A stretch of 14,658 bases of DNA from Deinococcus marmoris DSM 12784 (GCF_000701405.1 NZ_JNIV01000103.1:1-14658); one strand, 5' to 3'. Counted from the first letter of the stretch, positions 1-6,974 are shown. Made by a program: numbers and translations. The notes: generated from the sequence alone by a model not told the origin.

Positions 1-1990
1 CATCCCGGCCTGGACTCATCAACATGCTTTCGGTCAACTCGAGTTCCAGCATGTGGGCGGGCAGTCCGCTGACCATCAGGGCGCTCCGCACATCATCTCT
101 GAACCGTGGAGATTCGAGCTGCCGTGCAGAGACGTTGACGCTCACCTGCACAGGCCCGCCAGGCCATGCGGCGGCCTGCTGGCAAGCTTCTCGCAGCACC
201 CAGCCGCCAATGTCGAGGATCAGGTCGCTCTGTTCGGCCAGTGCAATAAAGACCTGCGGCGAAATGGCTCCACGTTCGGGATGGGTCCAGCGCAGCAGCG
301 CTTCCACGGCATGCAACCTCCCGGAGCGGGCTTGAACCAGCGGCTGGAACACCAGGAAAAGCTGGCGGTTCGCGAACGCCTGGCGCAACTCTGCCTCCAG
401 GGTCAGGGCCGTCAGTTCGACGGCATACTCCTCGGCATCGTACCGGGAGACCGTCTGACCGAGCTGCTTGGACCGGTACAGGGCGTCTTCGGCCTGTTGA
501 ACGACAGACTCAGCGTCCTCTCCCGATTGAGATTCAGGACCGACGCCGATATGGTACTTGACGTAAAGCGTCTCGCCCCGCACGGCGAAAGGCGGACCCA
601 TGATTTGGGTCAACGCCGTAATGGTCGACTCTCCTGAGCCTCGAGGGACAAGGAGTGCAAACCCGTTACCGCCGGCCCGAGCGACGCTGCACTCGGGGAG
701 GTCATGCTCGAGTCGGCGCGCCACGGCGATCAGCAGTGCGTCCCCCGTGGCGTGACCGTACAGCCGGTTGACGTTTCTGAAGTGTTTCAGATCAAGAATA
801 ATGACCGTGGGGTGCTGCCCGCCGGCCAGTGTCTGATTCAGCGCACGGACGAAGGCAGGCCGGTTCATCAGATCTGTCAGGCCATCAACGTAGGCCAGCC
901 GCTCAAGTTGCTTGAGATGGAGGTCGCGCTCAATGACCATGCTGGCCAGACCGGCCAGATGGTCCAGCACCGGCTGGGCTTCAGCCAGTTCGCCCGTTTC
1001 TGGCGGCTGAAGTTCGAGCGCACCGATACGGACGGCTCCAGCCAGGATATCCGCCGACATGCCTGGTGCGAAGGGGCCGCATGTCGCATCTTCACAGAGG
1101 TGCAGCGCTGCCTGGGCCTGCGGGAATGAGACCTCGAGAGCATTCAGAATCTGGTCCAGGACCTCCTGGAGCGGTGCTCCCTGAGCGCAGAGACGTAATG
1201 CCTGGGTCTGCCTGGTGTTCATCGCCAGCCGACGTTGACGATTGGTGTCGTCACGTCCGTACCCGATCATCCGGTCAAGCTGTCCGTCGGCTCCGAAAAT
1301 CGGCAGGTAGTGCCGTTGGTGATACCTGAACTGCCCGTTCGGGTCGCGTATGGCCTCTTCCCAGTTGACCCAGCGGCGACTGCGGGTGGCCTCCGCGAAG
1401 AGGCGCTGACGATCGGCGGCCAGTTGCGGATCATGCCCGCGCCAGCGGCAGTATTCGGCGTCAGTCAGTCCGATGATGCCCTGACGCACCTCGGGATTCC
1501 CGATGGCCGCCGGGTTGGCGTAGACGTAGCGTCCCTGCTGGTCGAGCACGGCCACCTGGTACGGAAGATCTTCGAGAATCGTTTGATAGAACTTTTTCTG
1601 CTCGGCCAGTTCCTGGCGGATCTGCATCTCGTCCGTGATGTCTCGCGCCACCACCAGAACTCCGGCCACAAGCGGATCGTCAAGGAGGCTGACCCAGGTG
1701 AGTTCCAGGTCCCTCCAGGAGCCGTCCTGATGGCAAACCTGATAGTGACGCCATTCAGGTGCCGACGATTCGGCAAAATCGTTTTTGACTCGAGCGGCTT
1801 CCTCGAGGGTAAGGAAATTAACCACGGGCTGACCAAGCACCGACATGACTTCGTAGCCGAGGTAGTGATGGACGCTCTCACTGGCGTAAGCAACCTTTCC
1901 TTCGGAATCGAGAATCAGGACGAGGTTCGTGACCAGCGCCATGATGTTCCGGGACACCGTTTCAAGTTCTTCCTGCTGTGCCGCCGTCAT
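1..1990 (-). CDS. PAS-PAS-GAF-GGDEF(degenerate)-EAL c-di-GMP protein, C-terminus cut by window edge
   Basis: Reading the minus strand from ATG 1990 gives 663 uninterrupted codons to the window edge. Visible in order: a PAS domain (about 10-120), a second PAS (about 133-250), a short GAF-like stretch (about 265-355), a GGDEF domain (about 360-515) and an EAL domain from about 528. The GGDEF signature is GGNGF (440-444), and no RxxD inhibitory site precedes it; the metal-binding Asp400 and substrate-type Asn408 and Asp417 remain. The EAL part seen keeps Glu563 (in EALLRW), Asn619 (in VNVSARQ) and Glu654 (in LTES). By family knowledge this predicts a cytoplasmic c-di-GMP phosphodiesterase whose GGDEF is catalytically dead or only binds GTP. 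No membrane segment is seen. The start is uncertain: the frame opens after a TAG at 2041-2039, TTG 2035 and GTG 1999 are alternatives, and ATG 1990 lacks a clear ribosome site. Confidence 0.9.
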   Translation of the reverse strand, partial: MTAAQQEELETVSRNIMALVTNLVLILDSEGKVAYASESVHHYLGYEVMSVLGQPVVNFLTLEEAARVKNDFAESSAPEWRHYQVCHQDGSWRDLELTWVSLLDDPLVAGVLVVARDITDEMQIRQELAEQKKFYQTILEDLPYQVAVLDQQGRYVYANPAAIGNPEVRQGIIGLTDAEYCRWRGHDPQLAADRQRLFAEATRSRRWVNWEEAIRDPNGQFRYHQRHYLPIFGADGQLDRMIGYGRDDTNRQRRLAMNTRQTQALRLCAQGAPLQEVLDQILNALEVSFPQAQAALHLCEDATCGPFAPGMSADILAGAVRIGALELQPPETGELAEAQPVLDHLAGLASMVIERDLHLKQLERLAYVDGLTDLMNRPAFVRALNQTLAGGQHPTVIILDLKHFRNVNRLYGHATGDALLIAVARRLEHDLPECSVARAGGNGFALLVPRGSGESTITALTQIMGPPFAVRGETLYVKYHIGVGPESQSGEDAESVVQQAEDALYRSKQLGQTVSRYDAEEYAVELTALTLEAELRQAFANRQLFLVFQPLVQARSGRLHAVEALLRWTHPERGAISPQVFIALAEQSDLILDIGGWVLREACQQAAAWPGGPVQVSVNVSARQLESPRFRDDVRSALMVSGLPAHMLELELTESMLMSPGRD

Positions 1991-2054
1991 GCCAGGCACC
2001 GCGAGTCTGCTGGCCCACTTCGTGTAGACCTCCAATTCCTATCCAGCTTGACCG

Positions 2055-2267
2055 TCATTGCCAGGCCAGAATTTGGAGGAGCCAGCGAGACCCACTGATA
2101 TCAATCACCGGAAAGCAGATACGGTGTTTCGTCTCTTTGCGCCAATCCAGCGCTGTGCCATGCGGTTCAGAGTCAAACGGCATGCGCTGTTCGGCAAGCC
2201 AGAATTGGCCATGTCGCCCCGTGTTGGGGGATGGTGAGTGACCGGCCATCGGCCTTATCGAGGGCAT
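2055..2267 (-). CDS. possible small hypothetical protein (70 aa), leaderless
   Basis: A 70-codon frame begins at ATG 2267 and ends just upstream of the PAS-GGDEF-EAL gene on the same strand. It is listed because a TAGACT box lies 6 nt before the ATG, the spacing of a leaderless Deinococcus-type promoter, and because its C-terminal half (with the pieces HRICFPVIDISGSRW and LLQILAWQ) looks protein-like. I recognise no family. It could be a leader or coupling peptide for the downstream gene, a relic of an N-terminal extension of that gene, or chance. Confidence 0.3.
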   Translation of the reverse strand: MPSIRPMAGHSPSPNTGRHGQFWLAEQRMPFDSEPHGTALDWRKETKHRICFPVIDISGSRWLLQILAWQ

Positions 2268-2273
2268 GACAAC

Positions 2274-2279
2274 AGTCTA
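2274..2279 (-). promoter_or_regulatory. TAGACT -10 box, leaderless layout
   Basis: On the minus strand TAGACT is followed by 6 nt and then ATG 2267. The TANNNT pattern with this spacing would put the transcription start at or next to the ATG. It is preceded by a short T run. It may drive the small frame and the large c-di-GMP gene downstream. No convincing -35 box was seen. Confidence 0.35.
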
Positions 2280-2322
2280 AAAAATGCTTCTCTCTGACTT
2301 CTTACCCAGGAGTTGCGCCTGT

Positions 2323-2690
2323 CTAATTAAATTTAGATCGGAGAGATTGAGGACTCTCGGCGAGCATCTTAAAGGATTTGTTGTATGCAAGTCCAAAATC
2401 AATTCCTATCGAGCGTAAAATTGCAGAGTAATAAAAATGTGCCAATTCGACATAGATATTAAATTCATATGGTGGACTTAGTTTAGGAGAATAAAAAATT
2501 AGCATAGTAGTTAGGTAAATTGTAACGATTGTTTCGTATTCATTTTCTTGCTTTGATAATCTAATAAAAATCGACGAAACTAATTAAATGATCAACGGCT
2601 GGTATATCAGGAGAATCTAATACTATTTTGGCTAAGTCGCTGTAGGAATTGAGCTTACCGACATGTCCGATGTCAGATCGAGGTATACCC
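2323..2690 (-). pseudogene. AT-rich broken gene of unknown function
   Basis: Two minus-strand frames join into one protein-like sequence. The upstream frame (to about 2564) includes the pieces KLNSYSDLAKIVLDSPDIPA and VDHLISFVDF and stops at TAG 2563-2561. The downstream frame (about 2583-2323) continues with IRLSKQENEYETIVTIYLTT and ends SLRSKFN. The frames exchange at a run of five T (minus strand, 2570-2566): with four T the reading would be continuous. No start codon exists in the upstream frame, which runs into GC-rich DNA near 2690, so the 5' end also seems lost. Base composition is strikingly AT-rich against the GC-rich surroundings, with codons such as ATT, TTT, TTA and AAT, a sign of recent transfer from a low-GC donor. 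I do not recognise the family. A 60-codon frame from ATG 2505 is the only conventional gene left. Confidence 0.5.
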
Positions 2691-2691
2691 C
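2654..2691 (-). repeat. 38-bp Tn3-type terminal inverted repeat-like sequence (single copy)
   Basis: Read on the minus strand, the stretch begins GGGGTATACC and ends TCGGTAAG, 38 nt in all. Tn3-family terminal repeats are typically 38 bp, begin GGGG and end TAAG. It sits at the boundary between the AT-rich island and the resolvase side. Its outer (GGGG) end faces the resolvase, so the element would extend leftwards into the AT-rich DNA. No matching partner repeat is visible in the window, so this may be a relic or chance. Confidence 0.35.
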
Positions 2692-2720
2692 AACACCACG
2701 TCAGGCAGAGGGCCGAAAAC

Positions 2721-2790
2721 CGTCAGATCAGGTTTGTTTTCGCCATTGTCTGACATTGCCCTGTGCGGGTCTCAGACCCTAACCTGACAG
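2721..2790. promoter_or_regulatory. candidate res (resolution) site upstream of the resolvase
   Basis: Just before the resolvase lie repeated arms resembling the TGTC-type arms of Tn3-family res sites: CGTCAGATC at 2721, the inverted TGTCAGACA at 2755-2747 and the inverted TGTCAGGTT at 2789-2781. The first two form an inverted pair spanning 35 bp, close to the size of a res subsite. A further TGTCAGATC lies at about 2670. This position is typical of autoregulated tnpR genes. Dimer footprints cannot be assigned by eye. Confidence 0.35.
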
Positions 2791-2798
2791 GAGTCGCC

Positions 2799-3377
2799 AT
2801 GAATGACACCACCAAAGGCCATTGCCTTGGATACACCCGCGTCTCGTCGGAGGACCAGAACACCGCCCGGCAGCTCGACGGCCTGAGCTTCGACAAAGCG
2901 TTCACCGACAAGGCCAGCGGTAGGAACGCCAACCGCCCCCAGTTGACCGCCCTGCTCGGTCACGTCCGTGAGGGGGACACCGTGGTGGTCCACAGCATGG
3001 ACCGACTGGCCCACAACTTGGACGATCTCCGCGCACTGATCAATCAGTTGACGGGGAAGGTTGTGCGCGTCGAGTTCCTCAAGGAGGGCCTGACCTTTAC
3101 TGGGGAAGATTCCGCCATATCCAGACTGTTGCTAAGCGTCGTGGGTGCCTTTGCGGAGTTCGAGCGCGCCCTTATCCGCGAGCGTCAGCGTGAGGGCATT
3201 GAGGCAGCGAAGAAGGCTGGAGTGTACAACGGGCGCAAAAAGACCCTGACCGCCATCCAGGTGAATGACCTGCGGCAACGCTCTGAGACGGGCGAGTCGA
3301 AGGCCAGCATTGCCAGGGACTTCGGCATTAGCGGGGAGACGGTCTACCAGTACCTCAAGGCCGCACCCGACGCATAG
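2799..3377 (+). CDS. serine recombinase, Tn3-type resolvase
   Basis: A 192-residue small serine recombinase, which resolves DNA cointegrates or inverts DNA through a 5'-phosphoserine link. The nucleophile lies in YTRVS (Arg14, Ser16). Arg46 (NRPQL) and Arg69 (SMDRLAH) match catalytic arginines. The long dimer helix is around 115-135 (AFAEFERALIRERQ), and a Hin-type helix-turn-helix occupies about 165-186 (SIARDFGISGETVYQYL). ATG 2799 is chosen over the in-frame GTG/ATG-like opening further upstream because AGGAG lies 5 nt before it and homology begins here. Unusual: the second catalytic arginine of the DRLxR motif (Arg71 in gamma-delta resolvase) is His72 here. No transposase gene accompanies it, so it is either a plasmid multimer-resolution enzyme or the remnant of a Tn3-like element. 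Confidence 0.93.
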   Translation: MNDTTKGHCLGYTRVSSEDQNTARQLDGLSFDKAFTDKASGRNANRPQLTALLGHVREGDTVVVHSMDRLAHNLDDLRALINQLTGKVVRVEFLKEGLTFTGEDSAISRLLLSVVGAFAEFERALIRERQREGIEAAKKAGVYNGRKKTLTAIQVNDLRQRSETGESKASIARDFGISGETVYQYLKAAPDA

Positions 3378-3379
3378 GT

Positions 3380-3396
3380 CCCAACAGGTTTTTGGG
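3380..3396. other. gap after the resolvase with one weak hairpin
   Basis: The 250 nt between the resolvase and the next gene (3378-3627) hold no convincing coding region. A weak hairpin (CCCAA, 7-nt loop, TTGGG) follows the resolvase stop at 3380-3396 and may be a poor terminator. Confidence 0.2.
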
Positions 3397-3627
3397 TTCC
3401 GCTCAAGAGTGTACGGCTCTCCGTGAAGCGCGTGCCAGGTAAGGGTGCCCCATTTGCGATGAGTTACCGAAATATCGTCTCCCCCGGTTAACCTTGGCCG
3501 GATACACATCCCCAGCGCTGAACAGCTCAGTAACATTACTGACATTCTTCTCCAGCGAACGGGATTTCAGGCCCACCTGGTTCCAGAGGCTCCACCTTTT
3601 GAGCACCCGGCTCTTCCCGGAGGTGTC

Positions 3628-5562
3628 ATGACCGATTCAAAGCCATTATTCGATCCGCAGGACCTCCGCGAGAAAGCCGAGCATCAGGTGCGCCTGGCCT
3701 CACCGCTCCCGCTCTGGGATGGGTGGCCCGGCGCAGACCTCACCTACGAGCTTCAGGTCTACCATGCCGAATTGGCCGCGCAGAACGAGGAGCTTCAGTT
3801 CACTGCCGTGGAGTTGGAGCGCGAACGCCGGCTCTACCACACGCTCTATGAACACGCGCCGACGGCCTACTTCACCTTAGACGAACACGCGTACATCCAG
3901 GGCGTCAATCAAGCGGGAGAACAGTTGCTCGGCTTTGACAGAAGCCACCTGCTCGCCCGGCGCTTCTTGCAGTTTATTGGTCCAGGGCACCGGGCCGAGT
4001 TCAGCTGCTTGATGGAAACTTTGCTACACACTGGGGTTGCCATCTCTGAGCGGTTCAGCGTGACCCACCGCAGCGACGAGCAGCTCGAGGTGCAGTTGCA
4101 GGCCCTGACCCTGCCGGGTTCACCGCAGGATCAGCCCGCCTTTTTGCTGTCGCTCATGAACCTGACGCCGCTGTTCGAGGCGCAGGAGGCTCTGCACGCC
4201 CTGAACGCCACCTTGAAAGACCGAGTGCTCGAGAGCACTCAACATCTCCATGTGCTGGCGGACCAGTTTCGGCATCAAGCGCGGCATGACGCCCTCACCG
4301 CTCTCCCCAACCGGGTCGCGTTTGAGGAATGCCTGGTGCTGGCGTTGGAGGAACTGCACGCGCAGGGAGAAGCGTTTACGGTGCTGTTTTGTGACGTCGA
4401 CCGATTTAAACGGATCAATGACACTTTGGGGCATCCGGCTGGCGATCAGGTGCTCCAGGAACTGGCCCGCCGCCTGCATAGCGTCATCCGGCCCACCGAT
4501 CACGTGGCGAGGCTGGGCGGCGACGAGTTCGCAGTCCTGCTGCACGGTGTGGCAGATCAGACCGTGGTGTCCCGGGTCGTCGCCCGACTGGAAGAGGCGC
4601 TCGAAGTCCCGTTCGTCGTGAGCGGTCAAGAACTGTTCATTCAGGTCGGGACTGGAGTCTTACTGGTCACCGCCGAGTATCACTCATCAGAAAACATCCT
4701 GCGGGATGTGGATCTGGCGCTCTATCAAGCCAAGCGGGGTGGCCCGGCGGGCACCCGCCTGTTTGAGCCGTTCATGCGCGACGAGTTCCGGGGCCAGTTG
4801 GAGCTGGAGGCTTATCTCCGCCACGCGCTCGAACGCAACGAACTGATGGTGCACTATCAACCCATCGTAGCCTTACAGGGTGGACACCTGCTCGGCGTCG
4901 AGGCCTTGATTCGCTGGCAGCATCCACAGCGGGGCCTGCTGCCAGCAGAGACGTTCGTGCCCCTGGCCGAAGAACTGGGGTTGATTGGACAGTTTGATGA
5001 GTGGGTGCTCCAAACAGCGATGCAGCAACTGGCCCAGTGGCCGGTGGACTGTTCCCTGAACAGCTCACTGTGGCTCAACGTCAATGTCTCAGCGGCCCAT
5101 CTGGGGCAGGTCGCCGCAGTCACAGCGCCGCTCAGCGAGGCGCCCCTGCCCGCCCCCTGGCAGGTCTTGATCGAGATTACTGAACGGGTCCTGACCCACC
5201 CGGCAGACACTGACGCAGACACGCTACAAATCTTGCAGGGTGCGGGTGTCGAACTGGTGTTGGACGACTTCGGGATCGGGGAGTCCTCCCTGAGCAGCCT
5301 GCACCGCTTTCCCCTACGGATGCTCAAAATAGACCGCTCATTCGTGGCCACCCTGGACCAGAACCGGGAACTGGTCCGAACAATCGCGGTGATCGGGCAC
5401 TCGCTCGGCTTGACGGTGGTCGCTGAAGGCATCGAGACCGAAGCGCAGCGCGCCCAACTCATTGAGTTGGGCCTCACCGCCGGCCAGGGGTATCTCTTCG
5501 CCCGGCCCCTGCCCGCCAATCAACTGGGGGCGCACCTCCACTCGACTTTGAAATTCCCCTGA
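3628..5562 (+). CDS. PAS-GGDEF-EAL bifunctional c-di-GMP enzyme
   Basis: A 644-residue cytoplasmic protein with no membrane segment. Order: a helical, coiled-coil-like N-terminus (about 38-70), a PAS domain (about 70-185), a second helical linker (about 185-215), GGDEF (about 216-378) and EAL (about 392-640). The cyclase motif GGDEF is intact at 297-301, with an RPTD inhibitory site at 288-291, five residues before it as in product-inhibited cyclases. The phosphodiesterase residues are all visible: Glu425 (EAL), Asn486, Glu519, Asp546-Asp547, Lys567, Glu600 and Gln620. Family knowledge therefore allows both synthesis and breakdown of c-di-GMP, switched by the PAS input. A GGAGGT site at 3619-3624 precedes ATG 3628 by 3 nt, somewhat close. 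It appears to be a single-gene unit between the resolvase and the toxin-antitoxin relics, and it is the best-preserved c-di-GMP gene in the window. Confidence 0.95.
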   Translation: MTDSKPLFDPQDLREKAEHQVRLASPLPLWDGWPGADLTYELQVYHAELAAQNEELQFTAVELERERRLYHTLYEHAPTAYFTLDEHAYIQGVNQAGEQLLGFDRSHLLARRFLQFIGPGHRAEFSCLMETLLHTGVAISERFSVTHRSDEQLEVQLQALTLPGSPQDQPAFLLSLMNLTPLFEAQEALHALNATLKDRVLESTQHLHVLADQFRHQARHDALTALPNRVAFEECLVLALEELHAQGEAFTVLFCDVDRFKRINDTLGHPAGDQVLQELARRLHSVIRPTDHVARLGGDEFAVLLHGVADQTVVSRVVARLEEALEVPFVVSGQELFIQVGTGVLLVTAEYHSSENILRDVDLALYQAKRGGPAGTRLFEPFMRDEFRGQLELEAYLRHALERNELMVHYQPIVALQGGHLLGVEALIRWQHPQRGLLPAETFVPLAEELGLIGQFDEWVLQTAMQQLAQWPVDCSLNSSLWLNVNVSAAHLGQVAAVTAPLSEAPLPAPWQVLIEITERVLTHPADTDADTLQILQGAGVELVLDDFGIGESSLSSLHRFPLRMLKIDRSFVATLDQNRELVRTIAVIGHSLGLTVVAEGIETEAQRAQLIELGLTAGQGYLFARPLPANQLGAHLHSTLKFP

Positions 5563-5678
5563 GGGATGCAGGCTAGCCTCTTGCAGTGAGGTCTGTGTGA
5601 TGCCTGAGGTGCCCACCACTCACGGTCTGGTTCTCGATGATGTTCTGACAGAGCAGTCTGGAAGAGACCGCAGACTAG

Positions 5679-5789
5679 TGGTCCCCGCAGGCTCTGGCTT
5701 TTTTCGCAGCCCCGGCCACGCCGGAACTTGCCGATTTCACGCTGTTCCAGGGCGATCTGCCAGCGCTGGAAGACCGGGCACTGTTCTGA
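5679..5789 (+). pseudogene. vapB: vapB antitoxin relic, C-terminal 36 codons
   Basis: After a TAG at 5676-5678, 36 codons end with TGA 5787-5789, carrying the pieces ALAFFAAPATPEL and GDLPALEDRALF. This resembles the C-terminal toxin-binding tail of AbrB-type VapB antitoxins, which often end in a similar ...F...P...ER.LF pattern. The N-terminal DNA-binding half is absent in every frame, so the antitoxin is truncated. Its stop codon overlaps the first codon of the VapC-like frame, the classical vapBC arrangement, which supports the assignment. Confidence 0.5.
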
Positions 5790-6201
5790 TTCAGTTCCTG
5801 CTGGACACTGACACCATCAGTGACGCGGTGCGGGGCATCGGACAGGTGCGTGGGCATCTGGCCGCCCGTCCCCCGTCCACGCTGGCCCTGAGCAGCGTGA
5901 CCCTCATGGAGACCCTGTTCGGGCTGCCCAGGCCCCCGCCAAACGCACCGCCGTGGAGGCCGCTCTGGCGCTGTGGCTGCCAAAAGTGGCGGTGCTGGAG
6001 TACGGGCTGGGAGATGCCCGCGTAACCGCCAGCATCCGGGCCGCGCTGGCGGCGCAGGGGCAGCCAATCGGCCCTTATGACTTACTCAATGCAGGAATGG
6101 CGCTGGGACGCGGCCTGACCCTGGTGACGCACAATGGCCGGGAGTACCGCCGGGTGGCAGGCTTGCAAGTGGCCCACTGGATGGATAACGAACGGACCTG
6201 A
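5786..6201 (+). pseudogene. vapC: vapC PIN-domain toxin, start lost and frameshifted
   Basis: VapC toxins are PIN-domain ribonucleases. The first frame opens with IQFLLDTDTISDAV (first acidic residue of the PIN site) and reaches SSVTLMETLFGL (the second, Glu). The second frame resumes near 5930 with APAKRTAVEAALALW, then PIGPYDLLNAGMALG (third acidic residue) and LVTHNGREY, ending at TGA 6199-6201. One extra base near 5927-5931 (CTGCCC to CTGGCCC) would join the frames into a typical VapC of about 138 residues. At the expected ATGA overlap with vapB the sequence reads CTGA, so the usual start is also gone. The in-frame upstream ATG at 5597 leads through low-quality sequence. I infer an inactivated toxin. 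The alternative is a sequencing error for the frameshift only. Confidence 0.8.
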
Positions 6202-6229
6202 GCAGCTGATCCAAGCAAAGGAGATCACC

Positions 6230-6865
6230 ATGACCGATGCCCGCACCATCCTGAGCGCTTGGGCGAACCTCCCACCGGAGGTTCGTGCCCTGGCCACTCC
6301 CATTCACACCGAGCCGCAGTACAACGAGGTTCTGATCACCTTTGAGGCCGTCTGGGACGAGGTGGGGAGACAGACCGATCATCCCCTGGGCAGCTTGGTC
6401 GAGCTGTTGCGTGAGCGCCTGGGGGCTTACGAGGATCGCTTCCCCACGCCGCACTCGCCGCCGCACCGCCTGCTGGCCTTTCTGATGCAGGAGCGGGCCA
6501 TGACCCAGACCGAGCTGGCTGGGGTGCTGGGCATCACGCAGGGCAATGCCAGCCGCTTGCTGAGCGGCAAGGCGGCGCTCTCGTTGAAAGCCGTGCGGAA
6601 GCTGGCGGCGCACTTCCATATCCTCCCGGACGTCTTCCTGGCCTGGCGGCAGGTCCAGCAGCAGGCCAGGAAGGCGGCACCTTCCCAGTGGCCGCCGCTG
6701 ATGCTGTGGCCCAGCCCTCAGCACAGATGGGAGCTCCACCTGTTCCTCTGGAGACGTGTGGGACTCTGCGCCAGATTAGGACGATCCACCAAGCCAGCTG
6801 AACGACCAGCTCAGGACGCTGACCAAAACCGAGGTCAGGGCATTGGGGATGTCCCGATAAGCTGA
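6230..6865 (+). CDS. higA: HigA-like antitoxin with abnormal C-terminal read-through
   Basis: ATG 6230 follows AGGAG by 5 nt and lies 28 nt after the vapC relic. The first 137 residues match the HigA architecture: an N-terminal HTEPQYNEVL segment, HPLGSLVELLRERLGAYEDR, then a Cro/C1-type helix-turn-helix (about 93-115, MTQTELAGVLGITQGNASRL) and an end at FHILPDVFLA. HigA binds its operator and neutralises the HigB mRNA interferase. HigA proteins usually stop about here. In this copy TGG follows VFLA, and 72 further residues of low-quality, Trp/Arg/Gln-rich sequence run to 6865. A TGA-to-TGG change would explain this. No HigB gene precedes it; the vapC relic stands there instead, so it is an orphan. 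It may still repress transcription, but the tail could destabilise it. Confidence 0.75.
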   Translation: MTDARTILSAWANLPPEVRALATPIHTEPQYNEVLITFEAVWDEVGRQTDHPLGSLVELLRERLGAYEDRFPTPHSPPHRLLAFLMQERAMTQTELAGVLGITQGNASRLLSGKAALSLKAVRKLAAHFHILPDVFLAWRQVQQQARKAAPSQWPPLMLWPSPQHRWELHLFLWRRVGLCARLGRSTKPAERPAQDADQNRGQGIGDVPIS

Positions 6866-6974
6866 TCCGCGAGCTGCTGGGTATGGCAGACGAGTGCCGC
6901 CCGAACGCCCGCATTCCCAGCACGCAGACCTGAACCTGTACTTGGTGGAACGGGTGGACGAGGGGGTGGTTTAA
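6780..6974 (+). pseudogene. triple-frame relic of an unknown protein C-terminus
   Basis: Three consecutive frames give one coherent reading: PSQLNDQLRTLTKTEVRALG in the first (stop 6858-6860), KLIRELLGMADECRPNARIP in the second (stop 6931-6933) and ADLNLYLVERVDEGVV in the third (stop 6972-6974). Two single-base indels, near 6855 and near 6918, would restore a continuous C-terminus of about 62 residues. I do not recognise the family. The first part overlaps the read-through tail of the HigA-like gene in another frame, which supports the view that the tail is not original coding sequence. Confidence 0.4.

Noticed and set aside
53..2098. Long plus-strand frames at 53-637, 704-1129 and 1235-2098
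   Set aside because: They lie antisense to the continuous PAS-PAS-GAF-GGDEF-EAL frame, which has clear motifs; the plus-strand products have none.
3403..3606. Minus-strand 67-codon frame between the resolvase and the hybrid c-di-GMP gene, considered as a transposase relic
   Set aside because: I could not match any part to Tn3 transposase motifs in any frame.
4120..5519. Minus-strand frames inside the PAS-GGDEF-EAL gene (4120-4629, 4857-5519)
   Set aside because: Shadows of a gene with full catalytic motifs; GC-rich codon use opens antisense frames.
5597..5785. In-frame ATG 5597 as the true start of VapC
   Set aside because: The 63 codons before the PIN domain have no family resemblance and overlap the vapB tail in another frame.
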